DNA of 64,000 nt from Oscillospiraceae bacterium (GTDB lineage: Bacteria > Bacillota > Clostridia > Oscillospirales > Acutalibacteraceae). Position numbers and translations under genes: made by a program. How positions within the stretch are numbered: position 1 is the first letter of the stretch; each line of letters starts with the position of its first letter. The stretch spans positions 271,750-335,749 of the forward strand of contig JAKVOA010000001.1 of assembly GCA_022483045.1 (NCBI GenBank), in the 5' to 3' direction. Positions 34,434-42,972 of the stretch are shown in pieces. Below the pieces are notes generated by a model. That model was not told the DNA's origin, did not search any database, and saw nothing but the letters and a program-made list of their open reading frames with translations.

Positions 34434-35519
34434 ATGAAACGTGTGTACAACTTTTCTGCAGGCCCTTCTATGCTGCCGGAAGAAGTCCTTCGCCGTGCTG
34501 CAAATGAAATGCTCGATTATCATGGCAGCGGCCAGTCTGTCATGGAAATGTCTCACCGCTCCAACCTGTTCCAGGGCATTATCGACCGTGCAGAATCCCT
34601 TTTGCGCACAGTCATGAAGATCCCCGACAACTACAAAGTGCTGTTTTTGCAGGGCGGCGCCTCCAGTCAGTTTGCCATGGTACCGTTTAACCTGATGAAT
34701 GGGTCACACAAAGCGGACTATGTGCTGACAGGGCAGTGGGCAACCAAGTCGTGGAAAGAAGCTTCCCGCTACGGTGAAACAAAAGTCATTGCCAGCAGCA
34801 AAGATAAAACTTTTACTTATATTCCAAAGCTTGACCCCGCTACTTTCACCCCGGATGCAGATTACTTTTATATCTGCATGAACAACACCATCTACGGTAC
34901 GGTGTACCACGAGCTGCCACAGACCGGCAAAGTGCCGCTGGTTGCGGATATTTCTTCTTGCATTTGCAGCGAGCCGCTGGATATCAGCAAATTTGGTCTG
35001 GTGTTTGCCGGCGCACAGAAGAACCTGGCTCCGGCCGGCCTTACGGTCGTTATCGTACGCGATGACCTGGTGGGCCACGCACAGGAAATGACCCCAACGA
35101 TGATGAATTACCAGACCCATGCTGACCATGGCAGCATGTTTAACACGCCGCCGTGCTGGACCATTTACATCTGCATGCTGGTGCTGGACTGGATTCAAAA
35201 CACCGTGGGCGGCTTGGAAGAAATGGGCAAACGCAATCATAAAAAAGCAAAGCTTCTGTATGATTTTCTGGACAGCAGCCGTATGTTCCACGGCACTGTC
35301 GTACCGGAAGACCGCTCTTTAATGAATGTTCCGTTTGTCACGGACAGCGATGTCCTCAATAAAAAATTTGTACAGGAAGCCGCGGACAGCGATATGGTCA
35401 ACCTGAAAGGTCACCGTACCGTTGGCGGTATGCGCGCTTCTATTTATAATGCGATGCCCTATGAAGGCGTTGAAAAACTGGTAGAGTTTATGGAGAACTT
35501 TGAGAAAGAAAACGGCTGA
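34434..35519 (+). CDS. serC: Phosphoserine aminotransferase
   Basis: PLP enzyme that converts 3-phosphohydroxypyruvate and glutamate to phosphoserine. The 361-residue protein begins with the SerC hallmark YNFSAGPSMLPEEVL. It has the FLQGGASSQF phosphate loop and the PLP lysine in AGAQKNLAPAG. The C-terminal block VGGMRASIYNAMP is typical. It is the first gene of a two-gene serine operon, with serA starting 23 nt later; serB is not here. Confidence 0.95.
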   Translation: MKRVYNFSAGPSMLPEEVLRRAANEMLDYHGSGQSVMEMSHRSNLFQGIIDRAESLLRTVMKIPDNYKVLFLQGGASSQFAMVPFNLMNGSHKADYVLTGQWATKSWKEASRYGETKVIASSKDKTFTYIPKLDPATFTPDADYFYICMNNTIYGTVYHELPQTGKVPLVADISSCICSEPLDISKFGLVFAGAQKNLAPAGLTVVIVRDDLVGHAQEMTPTMMNYQTHADHGSMFNTPPCWTIYICMLVLDWIQNTVGGLEEMGKRNHKKAKLLYDFLDSSRMFHGTVVPEDRSLMNVPFVTDSDVLNKKFVQEAADSDMVNLKGHRTVGGMRASIYNAMPYEGVEKLVEFMENFEKENG

Positions 35520-35542
35520 TACAGCAGGAGGCGGAGTTTCCA

Positions 35543-36700
35543 ATGTATAAAGTTCAGTACCTGAATAAAATTTCCCCGGCGGGCACTGCGCGCTTTGGCA
35601 AAGATTATCAGGTTGGCGACAGTGTCACCGACCCTGATGCAATTATGGTGCGCTCTGCTTCTATGCTGGAAGCAGAGCTGCCCAAAAAGCTTTTGGCCAT
35701 TGCCCGTGCGGGTGCCGGCGTCAACAATATTCCGCTGGACAGATGCAGCGAGCAGGGTGTTGTTGTTTTCAATACCCCCGGCGCTAATGCCAACGCGGTA
35801 AAAGAGCTGGTGCTCTGCGGTTTGCTGCTGACTTCCCGCAAAGTGGTTTCCGGTATTGAGTGGTGCAAAACCCTTACCGGCGACAATATTCCAAAGCAGA
35901 TTGAAAAAGGCAAAAGCCAGTTTTCCGGTCCTGAAATTTATGGTAAAAAGCTGGGCGTTATCGGCCTGGGTGCCATTGGCGTATTGGTTGCCAATGCGGC
36001 GAAAAGCCTTGGCATGGATGTATACGGCTATGACCCGTTTTTGTCGGTCGATGCGGCGTGGGGGCTTTCCCGCTCGATTCAGCATGCCCGTTCTCTGGAC
36101 ACTATTTGGGAAAACTGCGATTACATCACCATTCATGTTCCGCAGACCCCCGACACCAAGGGCATGATCGGCGAAGATGCGCTTTCAAAAGTAAAAGACG
36201 GCGTGCGTGTGCTCAACTTTGCGCGTGGCGGTTTGGTAGATACCGCGGCAATGCTCAAAGCAGTGGAAAGCGGCAAAGTAGCGGCTTATGCCACCGATTT
36301 CCCCGCACCGGAAATGATCGGCAAAAAGAATATTATCACAGTGCCGCATCTGGGTGCTTCTACTCCAGAAAGCGAAGACAACTGTGCCCGCATGGCAGCC
36401 AATGAACTCAAAGAATACCTGGAAAACGGTAATATCCGCAACAGCGTCAATATGCCGGCGGTCTATATGCCGCGCGACGGCGGCGAGCGCATCTGCATTC
36501 TGCACCGCAATGTGCCAAACACCATTGGCCACTTTGCAAACAAGGTCGCCAGTATGGGCCTGAATATTGAGAATATGCAGTCGAAGTCCCGCAAAAATTA
36601 CGCTTATACCATTTTGGACGTAACAGGAAAAATCACGCCGAAGATGACTGAAGAGCTGGAAAGCCTGGAAGAAGTCATTCGCGCGCGTGCAATTCTTTAA
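35543..36700 (+). CDS. serA: D-3-phosphoglycerate dehydrogenase
   Basis: NAD-dependent oxidation of 3-phosphoglycerate, the first step of serine synthesis. The 385-residue protein has the D-2-hydroxyacid dehydrogenase core: NAD motif GLGAIGVLVANAA, substrate Arg in NFARGGLVD, the Glu/His pair (FPAPEMIG...VPHLGAST). The C-terminal ACT-like domain, about residues 305-385, starts at ERICILHRNVPN. It is the short type without an intervening domain. Overlaps nothing; its terminator follows. Confidence 0.94.
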   Translation: MYKVQYLNKISPAGTARFGKDYQVGDSVTDPDAIMVRSASMLEAELPKKLLAIARAGAGVNNIPLDRCSEQGVVVFNTPGANANAVKELVLCGLLLTSRKVVSGIEWCKTLTGDNIPKQIEKGKSQFSGPEIYGKKLGVIGLGAIGVLVANAAKSLGMDVYGYDPFLSVDAAWGLSRSIQHARSLDTIWENCDYITIHVPQTPDTKGMIGEDALSKVKDGVRVLNFARGGLVDTAAMLKAVESGKVAAYATDFPAPEMIGKKNIITVPHLGASTPESEDNCARMAANELKEYLENGNIRNSVNMPAVYMPRDGGERICILHRNVPNTIGHFANKVASMGLNIENMQSKSRKNYAYTILDVTGKITPKMTEELESLEEVIRARAIL

Positions 36701-36740
36701 GAAGAGCTGCTAATCTAAGAACAAATTGCAAAAGTTCAGT

Positions 36741-36790
36741 GGACCGCCGCACAGGGCCAACCCCCCTTTGCAGCGGTCCGCTTTTCTTTC
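36741..36790 (+). terminator. serCA terminator
   Basis: GGACCGC (36741-36747) pairs with GCGGTCC (36773-36779) and is followed by GCTTTTCTTTC. Confidence 0.75.
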
Positions 36791-36860
36791 TGGAAAAGGG
36801 TCTGTCTATTTTTTGCAAAATATTGTATAATACAAAACAGAAACATAAGGAGGACCTGCC

Positions 36861-38135
36861 ATGAAGATCTTGCTGAAAAATGCCAGTCTGGCGGACCCCG
36901 AGCGCCCATCTCCCCAGACAGGCGACCTGCTGCTGGCAAATGGGTGTATTGTGGCCTCTGGCGGACACATTACGGTGACAGATGCTGAAGAGATAGACTG
37001 CAGCGGCCTAGTGGCTGCGCCGGGTCTGGTAGATATCCATGTTCACCTGCGCGACCCGGGCTTTACCGAAAAAGAAGACGTGATTACCGGCTGCCGCGCA
37101 GCGGCGGCCGGCGGTGTAACGACTCTGCTGTGCATGCCAAACACCAGACCCGCGATTGACGAGCCTGACACCGTTGCGTATATCCAGGAAAAAGCCCGCC
37201 ATGCGGATGCCCGGGTGTGTGTTGCGGGCGCGCTGACTACTGGCCTAAAAGGGAAAACGCGCACCAATCTGCAGGCACTGCTTTCTGCCGGGGTTCGTGC
37301 CCTTTCCGATGACGGCCGCCCAGTCGAGAATACACACCTGATGGCAGAGGCTATGAAAGAGGCTGCCACACTTGGTTTGCCCATTGTTTCGCACTGCGAG
37401 GTGCCCGGCATTACAGCGGGCGGCGTCATGAATGAAGGGGCCGTCAGCCGTGAGCTGGATGTGCCCGGCGCGCCTGCAGCAGCGGAGGAATGCGGTATTA
37501 TGCGGGAACTGACTCTTGCGGAAATGCTGGATGTTCCAATTCATATCTGCCATGTCAGCAGCAAAAACAGTGTTGCGATGATTCGTGCCTGCAAAAAGCG
37601 CGGCGTAAAAGTTACCTGTGAAACGGCGCCGCATTATTTTGCCCTGACAGAGGAAGCTCTGCGCAGCAAAGACGCTGACCTGCGCATGAGCCCACCGCTG
37701 CGTACCGAAGAGGACCGCCGCGCAGTAATTCAAGGCCTGCAGGACGGCACAATCGATATTATTGCAACAGACCACGCACCGCATACCCCTGCCGAAAAAG
37801 AGAATTTTTTAACGGCGCCCAACGGTGTGGTCGGCATGGAAACCAGCCTTGCGGCGGGCATTACGTATTTGGTAGATCCGGGGTACCTTACTCTGAATCA
37901 GCTACTTTACAAAATGAGTGCTGCACCTGCAAAACTGCTGGGTCTGCCATACGGCGGGCTGCTTTCCGGCTCGGTTGCAGATATTGTGCTGTTTGACCCG
38001 AAAGAGCATTGGAAAGTGGACCCCGAAGCCCTGCACGGCAAGAGCAGAAATGCTGTTTTCAAGGGCATGACTCTGTGCGGCCGGGTCAAGCGCACATACT
38101 GTGGCGGCCGTTTGGTTTATCAGGACAAGGCATAA
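36861..38135 (+). CDS. pyrC: Dihydroorotase
   Basis: Cyclises carbamoyl aspartate to dihydroorotate in pyrimidine synthesis. The 424-residue class I dihydroorotase has the metal His pair in VDIHVHLRDPGFT, the GGVTTLLCMPNT block, later ligands in SHCE, HICHVSS and the catalytic ATDHAPHT. The ATG follows AAGGAGGACCTGCC, and a TATAAT box (36826-36831) lies about 30 nt upstream. It heads pyrC-pyrF-pyrK-pyrD. The 5' leader is too short for a PyrR attenuator. Confidence 0.94.
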   Translation: MKILLKNASLADPERPSPQTGDLLLANGCIVASGGHITVTDAEEIDCSGLVAAPGLVDIHVHLRDPGFTEKEDVITGCRAAAAGGVTTLLCMPNTRPAIDEPDTVAYIQEKARHADARVCVAGALTTGLKGKTRTNLQALLSAGVRALSDDGRPVENTHLMAEAMKEAATLGLPIVSHCEVPGITAGGVMNEGAVSRELDVPGAPAAAEECGIMRELTLAEMLDVPIHICHVSSKNSVAMIRACKKRGVKVTCETAPHYFALTEEALRSKDADLRMSPPLRTEEDRRAVIQGLQDGTIDIIATDHAPHTPAEKENFLTAPNGVVGMETSLAAGITYLVDPGYLTLNQLLYKMSAAPAKLLGLPYGGLLSGSVADIVLFDPKEHWKVDPEALHGKSRNAVFKGMTLCGRVKRTYCGGRLVYQDKA

Positions 38136-38176
38136 AAAATTTCTGCATTTTCAGCTGTATATAAAAGGAGAAATCT

Positions 38177-39100
38177 ATGGACAGACTTATCGAAGCAATC
38201 CGCGCAAAGCAAAACCCCACTGTCGCCGGGCTGGACCCAAAACTTTCTTATCTGCCGCAGTACCTTTTAAAAGATGCGTACAGCCGCTGCGGCGAAACAC
38301 TGGAGGGTGCCGCAGAGGCAATTCTGCAGTTTAATAAGGGCCTGGTCGATGCGCTGGCACCTATTGTGCCGGCGGTCAAGCCACAGTGCGCTTATTATGA
38401 GCAATACGGCTGGCAGGGCATGCGTACCTTGGAAGCGACGATTCGCTATGCACAGAAAAAGGGCTTGTATGTTATTTTGGACGGCAAGCGAAACGACATT
38501 GGTACGACAATGCAGGCCTATGCGAATGCGCACCTTGGCACAGCCGCTGTGGCGGGAAAGGAACTGCCTGCCTTTGCGGCGGATGCCCTTACAGTCAATC
38601 CGTATCTGGGTGCCGACGGCATTGCGCCGCTGCTGCCCGTTTGCGAAAAGCAGGATGCTTCTGTTTTTGTACTGGTTAAAACCAGTAATCCATCTTCTGG
38701 TGAACTGCAGGACCGCCCCTTTGCCGACGGCAGGACCCTGTATGCCACGGTGGGTTCTTTGTGTGAAAGCTGGGGAGAAAAGGCCCGCGGCAGCTACGGC
38801 TACAGCCGGGTGGGCGCGGTGGTGGGCGCAACTTACCCCGCACAGCTTGGAGAACTGCGCAAAGCGCTGCCACACACCTTTTTCCTTGTGCCCGGCTATG
38901 GCGCGCAGGGCGGCGGCGCAAAAGACGTGGCGCCTGCTTTTGACAAGCGCGGTCTTGGCGCCGTTGTCAATGCCTCCCGCAGTATTATGACCGCCTGGCA
39001 GAAAACCGGTGCGGAAGAGCACAGCTTTGCTGAGGCGGCCGCACAGGAAGCTCTGAAAATGCGCGACGCAATCGTCTCGGCAATCGGAGGTATCCAATGA
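38177..39100 (+). CDS. pyrF: Orotidine 5'-phosphate decarboxylase (long type)
   Basis: Last step of UMP synthesis. The 307-residue protein is the longer, type 2 form. The N-terminal VAGLDPKLSYLP and the catalytic LDGKRNDIGTTMQAYA (Asp-Lys-Asp network) are visible, with VNPYLGADGI and FLVPGYGAQGG at the phosphate site. It starts 41 nt after pyrC and overlaps pyrK by 4 nt (ATGA), showing tight operon packing. Confidence 0.94.
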   Translation: MDRLIEAIRAKQNPTVAGLDPKLSYLPQYLLKDAYSRCGETLEGAAEAILQFNKGLVDALAPIVPAVKPQCAYYEQYGWQGMRTLEATIRYAQKKGLYVILDGKRNDIGTTMQAYANAHLGTAAVAGKELPAFAADALTVNPYLGADGIAPLLPVCEKQDASVFVLVKTSNPSSGELQDRPFADGRTLYATVGSLCESWGEKARGSYGYSRVGAVVGATYPAQLGELRKALPHTFFLVPGYGAQGGGAKDVAPAFDKRGLGAVVNASRSIMTAWQKTGAEEHSFAEAAAQEALKMRDAIVSAIGGIQ

Positions 39101-39855
39101 AATACGATACGGAAGTATGCCGAATTTTAGAGCGCCGGCAGCTGACACCGGATACGTTTCGCTTGCGGGTATCTGCACCGAAACTTGCGCCGATGGCGAA
39201 ACCGGGGCAGTTTGCACAGGTGCTTGTGCCCGGCATGGCGCTGCGCCGGCCGATTTCTATTTGCAAAATAGAGCCGGAGGCGCTGTGCTTTGTGGTGCAG
39301 GTGCGTGGTGAGGGGACCCGCCGGCTTTCCCTTTTGCAGCCGCAAGACCAGGTGGATCTGCTGGCGCCGCTGGGAAATGGCTTTCCGCTGGCAGGAGACA
39401 GTGGCAGGCATGCAGTATTTGTCGGCGGCGGCATTGGGGTGCCGCCGCTGCTGGGCGCAGCGGCAGCCTTTTCCGGCAGATGCAGCGCAGTTTTGGGTTT
39501 TCGCAGTGCCAGTGCTGTTATCTTAACAGACGAATTTGCCCATGCAGGCTGTCAGGTGCAGGTTGCAACCGATGATGGCAGCTTTGGCGTACATGGCCTT
39601 GTTACTGATATTCTGAAAACAATATCCTTTGATGTCTGCTATGCTTGCGGCCCACTGCCTATGCTGCGCGCAGTGGCAGCGCTGTGCAGAGAGCGCAAGA
39701 CCCCCTGCTGGATTTCCATGGAACAGCGCATGGCGTGCGGCATTGGTGCGTGCCTAGGCTGTGCGGTGGAGCTTTGCCGCGCAGACGGCAGCCATTATTA
39801 TGGCCATGTGTGTAAAGACGGGCCTGTCTTTTCGGCAGACCAAGTTGTACTGTAG
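39097..39855 (+). CDS. pyrK: Dihydroorotate dehydrogenase electron transfer subunit
   Basis: FAD and 2Fe-2S subunit that passes electrons from PyrD type 1B to NAD+. The 252-residue protein has the FAD-binding RPISICKIE block, the NAD-binding GGGIGVPPLLGAA, and a C-terminal Cys set in MACGIGACLGCAV followed by HVCKDGPVF. Its start overlaps the pyrF stop, and pyrD follows 11 nt later, as expected for a PyrK-PyrD complex. Confidence 0.93.
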   Translation: MKYDTEVCRILERRQLTPDTFRLRVSAPKLAPMAKPGQFAQVLVPGMALRRPISICKIEPEALCFVVQVRGEGTRRLSLLQPQDQVDLLAPLGNGFPLAGDSGRHAVFVGGGIGVPPLLGAAAAFSGRCSAVLGFRSASAVILTDEFAHAGCQVQVATDDGSFGVHGLVTDILKTISFDVCYACGPLPMLRAVAALCRERKTPCWISMEQRMACGIGACLGCAVELCRADGSHYYGHVCKDGPVFSADQVVL

Positions 39856-39866
39856 GGGGCAGGAAA

Positions 39867-40778
39867 ATGGCAGATATGCAAGTAAAAATTGCCGGAGTTC
39901 CATTTGCAAACCCACTGATCGGGGCAAGCGGCACAGTCGGCTTTGGCCGGGAATATGCGGAGTTTTACCCACTTTCCCGTTTGGGCGGCATTTCCTGCAA
40001 GGGCATTACGCTGCAGGAGCGTCCCGGAAATCCGCCGCCGCGCATTGCGGAAACACCGGCCGGTATGCTCAATTCGGTAGGACTGCAAAATCCGGGCGTC
40101 GAACATTTTGTAGCGGAGGACCTGCCATGGCTTAAACAGCAGGGCACCGTTGTCATTGCAAATATTGCCGGCAGTACGCCGGAAGACTACTGTGCCATGG
40201 CCGAGCGGCTAAACAGCACAGCGGTGGATATGGTTGAGCTCAACATTTCCTGCCCGAATGTCAAACAGGGCGGGGTGCAGTTTGGTGTGACCTGCCAGGG
40301 TGTCGAGAGCATTACAGCAAAAGTCAGGAAGCACTGCACAAAGCCGCTGATGGTCAAGCTTTCGCCGAATGTTGCCGATATCGCCGAAAATGCGGCCGCA
40401 GCAGAGGCGGCCGGTGCGGATGCTGTGTCGCTCATCAACACGCTGACGGGCATGCGCATTGATATCCATACCCGCCGGCCAATTTTAAAAAACAACACGG
40501 GCGGGCTGAGCGGCCCGGCGGTATTCCCGGTGGCGGTGCGCATGGTATGGCAGGCTGCCCAGCGGGTCAAAATACCGGTCGTGGGTTTGGGCGGAATTTC
40601 CTCTTGGCAGGACGCAGTCGAAATGATGCTGGCGGGCGCTTCGGCGTTTCAGGTAGGCACCGCATTCTTTACGGACCCTTATGCGCCGGTAAAGATTTTG
40701 AAAGGTCTTGAGAAGTATTTGAATACCAATCATATAAAATCTGCTGCAAAATTGACAGGGGGCGTGCGCCCGTGGTAG
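39867..40778 (+). CDS. pyrD: Dihydroorotate dehydrogenase, type 1B catalytic subunit
   Basis: FMN barrel enzyme oxidising dihydroorotate to orotate. The 303-residue protein shows GASGTVGFGREYAE, the KGITLQERPGNPPPR loop, the active-site Cys in LNISCPNVKQGG, and FMN-phosphate glycines in VVGLGGISSWQDA. The partner pyrK directly upstream identifies type 1B. Its last codons overlap the GTG start of the phosphatase gene by 7 nt. Confidence 0.94.
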   Translation: MADMQVKIAGVPFANPLIGASGTVGFGREYAEFYPLSRLGGISCKGITLQERPGNPPPRIAETPAGMLNSVGLQNPGVEHFVAEDLPWLKQQGTVVIANIAGSTPEDYCAMAERLNSTAVDMVELNISCPNVKQGGVQFGVTCQGVESITAKVRKHCTKPLMVKLSPNVADIAENAAAAEAAGADAVSLINTLTGMRIDIHTRRPILKNNTGGLSGPAVFPVAVRMVWQAAQRVKIPVVGLGGISSWQDAVEMMLAGASAFQVGTAFFTDPYAPVKILKGLEKYLNTNHIKSAAKLTGGVRPW

Positions 40779-41443
40779 ACCTTTATTTGGTGCGCCACTG
40801 TGCGGCCCGCGGCAATGTGGACGGCGTTTATCAGGGACGCGGCGACAGCGATATTACCGACCTAGGCCGCAGGCAGCTGGAGGCGGTCGCGGTGCGGCTG
40901 CGCAATGTGCCGTTCCACGCAATTTACACCAGCCCCTTGAAACGTGCCCGCGCAACGGCAGAGGCAATCAATCAGTACCATCATGTGCCGCTGTATGCGG
41001 ACAACAGCCTGCTCGAAATCGATGTCGGCCAAATGGAAGGCTTAAAGTGGAGCGAGCTGCCCAAGCGCTTCCCCAAAGAGGCCGACGCCTGGCAGAGACA
41101 CCTGGCCGATTTTAAAGCGCCGGGCGGCGAGAGCACTCTGCATGTACAGCAGCGCATTTGGAGCGGCATTGAAAAAATCGTAAAGAAAGAGAATCAGCCG
41201 AATCAAACGGTCAAGGTCTGTGTGACAACCCACGGTTGTGCACTGCGCTGCTTTTTCTGCAAGGCGCTGGGGTGGCCGCTTTCACGTATCGATGAAGTGC
41301 CGCTGTGCGACAATACTGCCATTTCAGAGGTCACTTTTGCCGAGAACGGCAAAGTCAATGTGCTGCGCATCGGCGATGCCGCACATCTGGACCAAAGCAT
41401 GTCGGTTTTAAAAAACATGGGCTGGGGGTTAAAAAAAGCGTGA
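40772..41443 (+). CDS. Histidine phosphatase family protein
   Basis: A 223-residue phosphatase of the phosphoglycerate-mutase-like superfamily. The nucleophile His is in LVRHCAARGN, where most members read RHG. The second catalytic His is in VTTHGCALR, with SPLKRARATAEA in between. The substrate cannot be read; cobalamin-related and general phosphatases share this build. It is translationally coupled to pyrD and overlaps ruvX by 4 nt (GTGA), so it is part of the pyr-ruvX transcript. Confidence 0.87.
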   Translation: MVDLYLVRHCAARGNVDGVYQGRGDSDITDLGRRQLEAVAVRLRNVPFHAIYTSPLKRARATAEAINQYHHVPLYADNSLLEIDVGQMEGLKWSELPKRFPKEADAWQRHLADFKAPGGESTLHVQQRIWSGIEKIVKKENQPNQTVKVCVTTHGCALRCFFCKALGWPLSRIDEVPLCDNTAISEVTFAENGKVNVLRIGDAAHLDQSMSVLKNMGWGLKKA

Positions 41444-41880
41444 AAATTCTCGGCGTAGATTTGGGCCATGCCCGCACCGGCCTTGCCCTGAGCGACGAAA
41501 GCGGTTTTTTGGCGTCGCCAATCGGAGTAGAGACTTCTTATAATTGGGAAAAACTGCTGCCATGTCTGGTGCAGAAAGTGAAAGAAACCGGTGCCGGCCG
41601 GGTAGTGGTTGGCCTGCCGCGCAATATGGACGGCAGCGAGGGAGAAAGCGCCCAAAATGCCCGCGCATTTGCTGAAAGTCTGCAGTCGGCCTGCGGGGTG
41701 CCAGTGGTTTTGTGGGACGAGCGCGGAACAACAGTGACAGCCCACGGCTACTTAAATGAGAGCAATGTCCGCGGCAAAAAGCGCAAGGCTGTGGTAGATG
41801 CAGTTGCAGCTACGATTATTCTGCAGGGATATCTGGACCATCTGCGCCAGACAGCCCCGAAGCCCGCCGAAAAACTGTGA
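41440..41880 (+). CDS. ruvX: Holliday junction resolvase-like protein RuvX/YqgF
   Basis: A 146-residue RNase H-fold protein of the YqgF family, involved in rRNA processing or recombination. The opening ILGVDLGHARTGLA supplies the first acidic residue, VVVGLPRNMDGSEG the second block, and WDERGTTVTA the third; most relatives read DERLT. The final acidic block is KAVVDAVAATIIL. The GTG start overlaps the preceding stop. Start chosen from the coupling. Confidence 0.9.
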   Translation: MKILGVDLGHARTGLALSDESGFLASPIGVETSYNWEKLLPCLVQKVKETGAGRVVVGLPRNMDGSEGESAQNARAFAESLQSACGVPVVLWDERGTTVTAHGYLNESNVRGKKRKAVVDAVAATIILQGYLDHLRQTAPKPAEKL

Positions 41881-41965
41881 AGTGCTTTTTTCTGCGACAG
41901 GTTTCCCCTTGACCCGTACGCTGCGGTATGTTACCATTTTCTGTAAAACGGTTTGAGGTGAGAAA

Positions 41966-42817
41966 ATGATTTCCAAGCAAAAACGAGTGGCTGCTATCCA
42001 TGACCTTTCCGGTTTTGGCAAGTGCTCGCTCAGTGTGATTCTGCCGGTGCTCAGCTGCATGGGGCATGAGGTCTGCTGCCTGCCGACAGCGGTGCTTTCC
42101 TCACACACGGGCGGGCTGCCAGATGTGACCATACGTGACCTGACCCCAGAAATGCGCGGCTCTCTGCGGCAGTGGCAGGAGCTGGGCATTCCTTTCGACA
42201 GTATTTACACAGGCTTTTTAGGCAGTGCAGAGCAGATTGAAATCGTGCAGGAATTTCTGCAGATTTTCCGCAGAAAAAATACGCTGGTTATGGTAGACCC
42301 TGCTATGGCCGACGATGGAAAACTTTACGATACATATACAAAAGAGATGGCTGCCGGCACCGCCAAACTGTGCACAGAGGCAGATGTCGTGGTGCCAAAC
42401 CGGACCGAGACCGCCATGTTGCTGCAGGAACCATATGAAGAGGGCCCCTGCACCCGTGCGGGGGTTTCAGAGGCGCTGCACAGCCTGACCCAGATGGGCC
42501 CGCGGGTCGCTGTTATGACCGGCGTTTGGTTTTCACCGGAGCTGATCGGTGCGGCAGGCTACGACCGTGCCACCGGTGAGCTGAGCTATGCGTTCAGTCC
42601 GCACATTGAGGGCAGCTACCAGGGCACAGGGGATCTGTTTGCGGCGGTGCTGCTGGGTGCGCTGCTGCAGGAAAAGCGGCTGCGTGATGCGCTGCAGCTG
42701 GCGGTCGACTTTACTGCGGGCGCAGTCCGCCGCACCCGCGAGGCTGGCACCGACCCGCTGTGGGGGGTCCACTTCGAGCAGGGCCTGCCCCGTCTAATGC
42801 AAAATCTTGGCCTGTAA
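41966..42817 (+). CDS. Pyridoxal / pyridoxamine kinase
   Basis: Ribokinase-superfamily kinase of 283 residues that phosphorylates B6 vitamers (pyridoxine, pyridoxal or pyridoxamine). It begins RVAAIHDLSGFGKCSL, the pattern of PdxK/PdxY. VDPAMADDGKLY, VVPNRTETAMLL and the anion-hole and catalytic Asp stretch QGTGDLFAAVLLG follow. It starts 85 nt after ruvX with GAGGTGAG upstream. PLP is the cofactor of SerC and of the aminotransferase in this window, but no direct operon link exists. Confidence 0.88.
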   Translation: MISKQKRVAAIHDLSGFGKCSLSVILPVLSCMGHEVCCLPTAVLSSHTGGLPDVTIRDLTPEMRGSLRQWQELGIPFDSIYTGFLGSAEQIEIVQEFLQIFRRKNTLVMVDPAMADDGKLYDTYTKEMAAGTAKLCTEADVVVPNRTETAMLLQEPYEEGPCTRAGVSEALHSLTQMGPRVAVMTGVWFSPELIGAAGYDRATGELSYAFSPHIEGSYQGTGDLFAAVLLGALLQEKRLRDALQLAVDFTAGAVRRTREAGTDPLWGVHFEQGLPRLMQNLGL

Positions 42818-42972
42818 AGCAGGGCTGGCCTGCCGCTTTTCCTTTACAAACTCAGTAAAAAAGGGTATACTACTTTATTAACAGCAGAGAAAAATCAAGG
42901 AGCCGCCGCTTCTTGATTTTTTGCTGTTTCTGCCTTTTCTGAAATAACTGAAAATTATGAGGAGGTGAGCAT

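Noticed and set aside
36701-36860. PyrR attenuator before pyrC
   Set aside because: The hairpin there belongs to the end of serA, and the pyrC leader after the -10 box is only about 25 nt.
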